DNA of 64,000 bases, taken from assembly GCA_036346275.1 (NCBI GenBank), contig CM070713.1, forward strand, positions 75,198,382-75,262,381. Direction: 5' to 3'. Below, piece by piece: positions 63,436 through 64,000 of this stretch. The notes under the pieces were generated by a model, which was not told the origin of the DNA, did no database searches, and saw nothing but the letters and a program-made list of their open reading frames with translations. This stretch comes from Otatea glauca. Taxonomy: Eukaryota; Streptophyta; Magnoliopsida; Poales; Poaceae. A program made the translations under genes and the position numbers. Numbering within the stretch: position 1 is the stretch's first letter; every line of letters starts with the position of its first letter.

Positions 63436-64000
63436 GTCAGGTGTTTGCTTATTAACTGTATGATGCAGCTGTGATGGATGCAATTGCTTGTTCTGTAGTG
63501 ATGCTGTTGTGTTAAATTCATGGTTATTGTTCATGTGCTGGATTATCTGATTATCTGCATGTGAAATTAAGAATGTTTAGCCACGTTTTGTTTGTTTCAT
63601 TGTTGCAGCGTTTGGGTTTGGTTCTGGTAGTAGTAAATGATTAGAGTTTATGTTTGTTTTGGCCATGCGATGCAGGTGTGTTACATTACATGCTGAAGGG
63701 TGTGCAGGTGGTTGTTCAGGGTTGCTTATGTTTAGCTTGTTATCAAAGTTCTCAGCAGTCAGCATCAAGTTTGATTTCCTAGCTACTTATTTATATGCAA
63801 TCTCTAGGATACTAACTAAAAGCCCCCTGGGTTAATTGAGTTGCAAGAAATTATCGGGTAGCGTTATCGATAGTGATGGAGCATGGGATGCTGGTTTAAA
63901 CATCAAACCCAGTATAGGAACTTATATACTGTTTGCATGTTTAATCCCCTGGAAAGTTAGATTCGGGGTTGGACCAAATTTGTTTTAACCATAGTTACCG
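63436..64000 (+). other. Intron 1 of the NRDE2-like gene (window end)
   Basis: T-rich, intron-like sequence with the donor GTCAGGTG. Possible acceptors such as GCGATGCAG (about 63675) are not followed by a frame that continues the NRDE2 domain. The intron probably runs past the window. Confidence 0.5.

Overview
This window is nuclear DNA of a grass (Poaceae). It carries two recognisable host genes in a background of nested, mostly dead transposable elements. The grass assignment rests on a monocot-type HD-ZIP IV gene with GC-rich exons and short introns, on RIRE2-like (Tat-type) gypsy sequence, and on dense Tourist-, Stowaway- and hAT-type miniature elements. No rRNA or tRNA gene, CRISPR array or organelle block was seen.

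Host genes. At 23663-26778 (+) is a complete ten-exon HD-ZIP class IV homeobox-START transcription factor of the ROC8/HDG11 type, 688 residues by my splice model. All junctions keep frame. Intron 3 needs a GC-AG splice pair, and a 52-codon upstream frame overlaps the start codon. At 62915-63435 (+) is the first exon of an NRDE2-like nuclear RNA-silencing/RNA-surveillance factor. Its remaining exons lie beyond the right edge.

Mobile elements, left to right. 0.4-8 kb: a T-rich dispersed repeat, a non-autonomous hAT element (2227-3659, perfect 8-bp target duplication), two related Tourist-like MITEs, a fold-back element and an orphan coding-like fragment. 8257-14993: a copia retrotransposon on the minus strand with 227-bp LTRs and duplication CAATG, carrying an unexplained 1.1-kb GC-rich block. 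16-18 kb: a duplicated ~560-bp segment. 21.3 kb: a Stowaway-like MITE upstream of ROC8. 27.3-31 kb: a candidate TRIM element, several members of one MITE family and a hAT MITE. 34.3 kb: a LINE tail. 35109-39702: a copia element on the plus strand (duplication CAAAG) peppered with stops. 40367-52264: an 11.9-kb RIRE2-like gypsy element (duplication ACTGC) whose 3' region holds a 22-copy hairpin-forming minisatellite. 52868-54297: a PIF/Harbinger-like element with a GC-rich interior. 55233-56066: a solo LTR of the same RIRE2-like family (duplication ACATC). 56442-60366: a chromovirus-type gypsy element that has lost its reverse transcriptase/RNase H block.

No retroelement here has an intact coding region. 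The two host genes are probably the only protein-coding genes, and the rest is a repeat graveyard with clean insertion footprints. Identity estimates and family assignments were made by eye. Exact boundaries are given where a target duplication fixes them.
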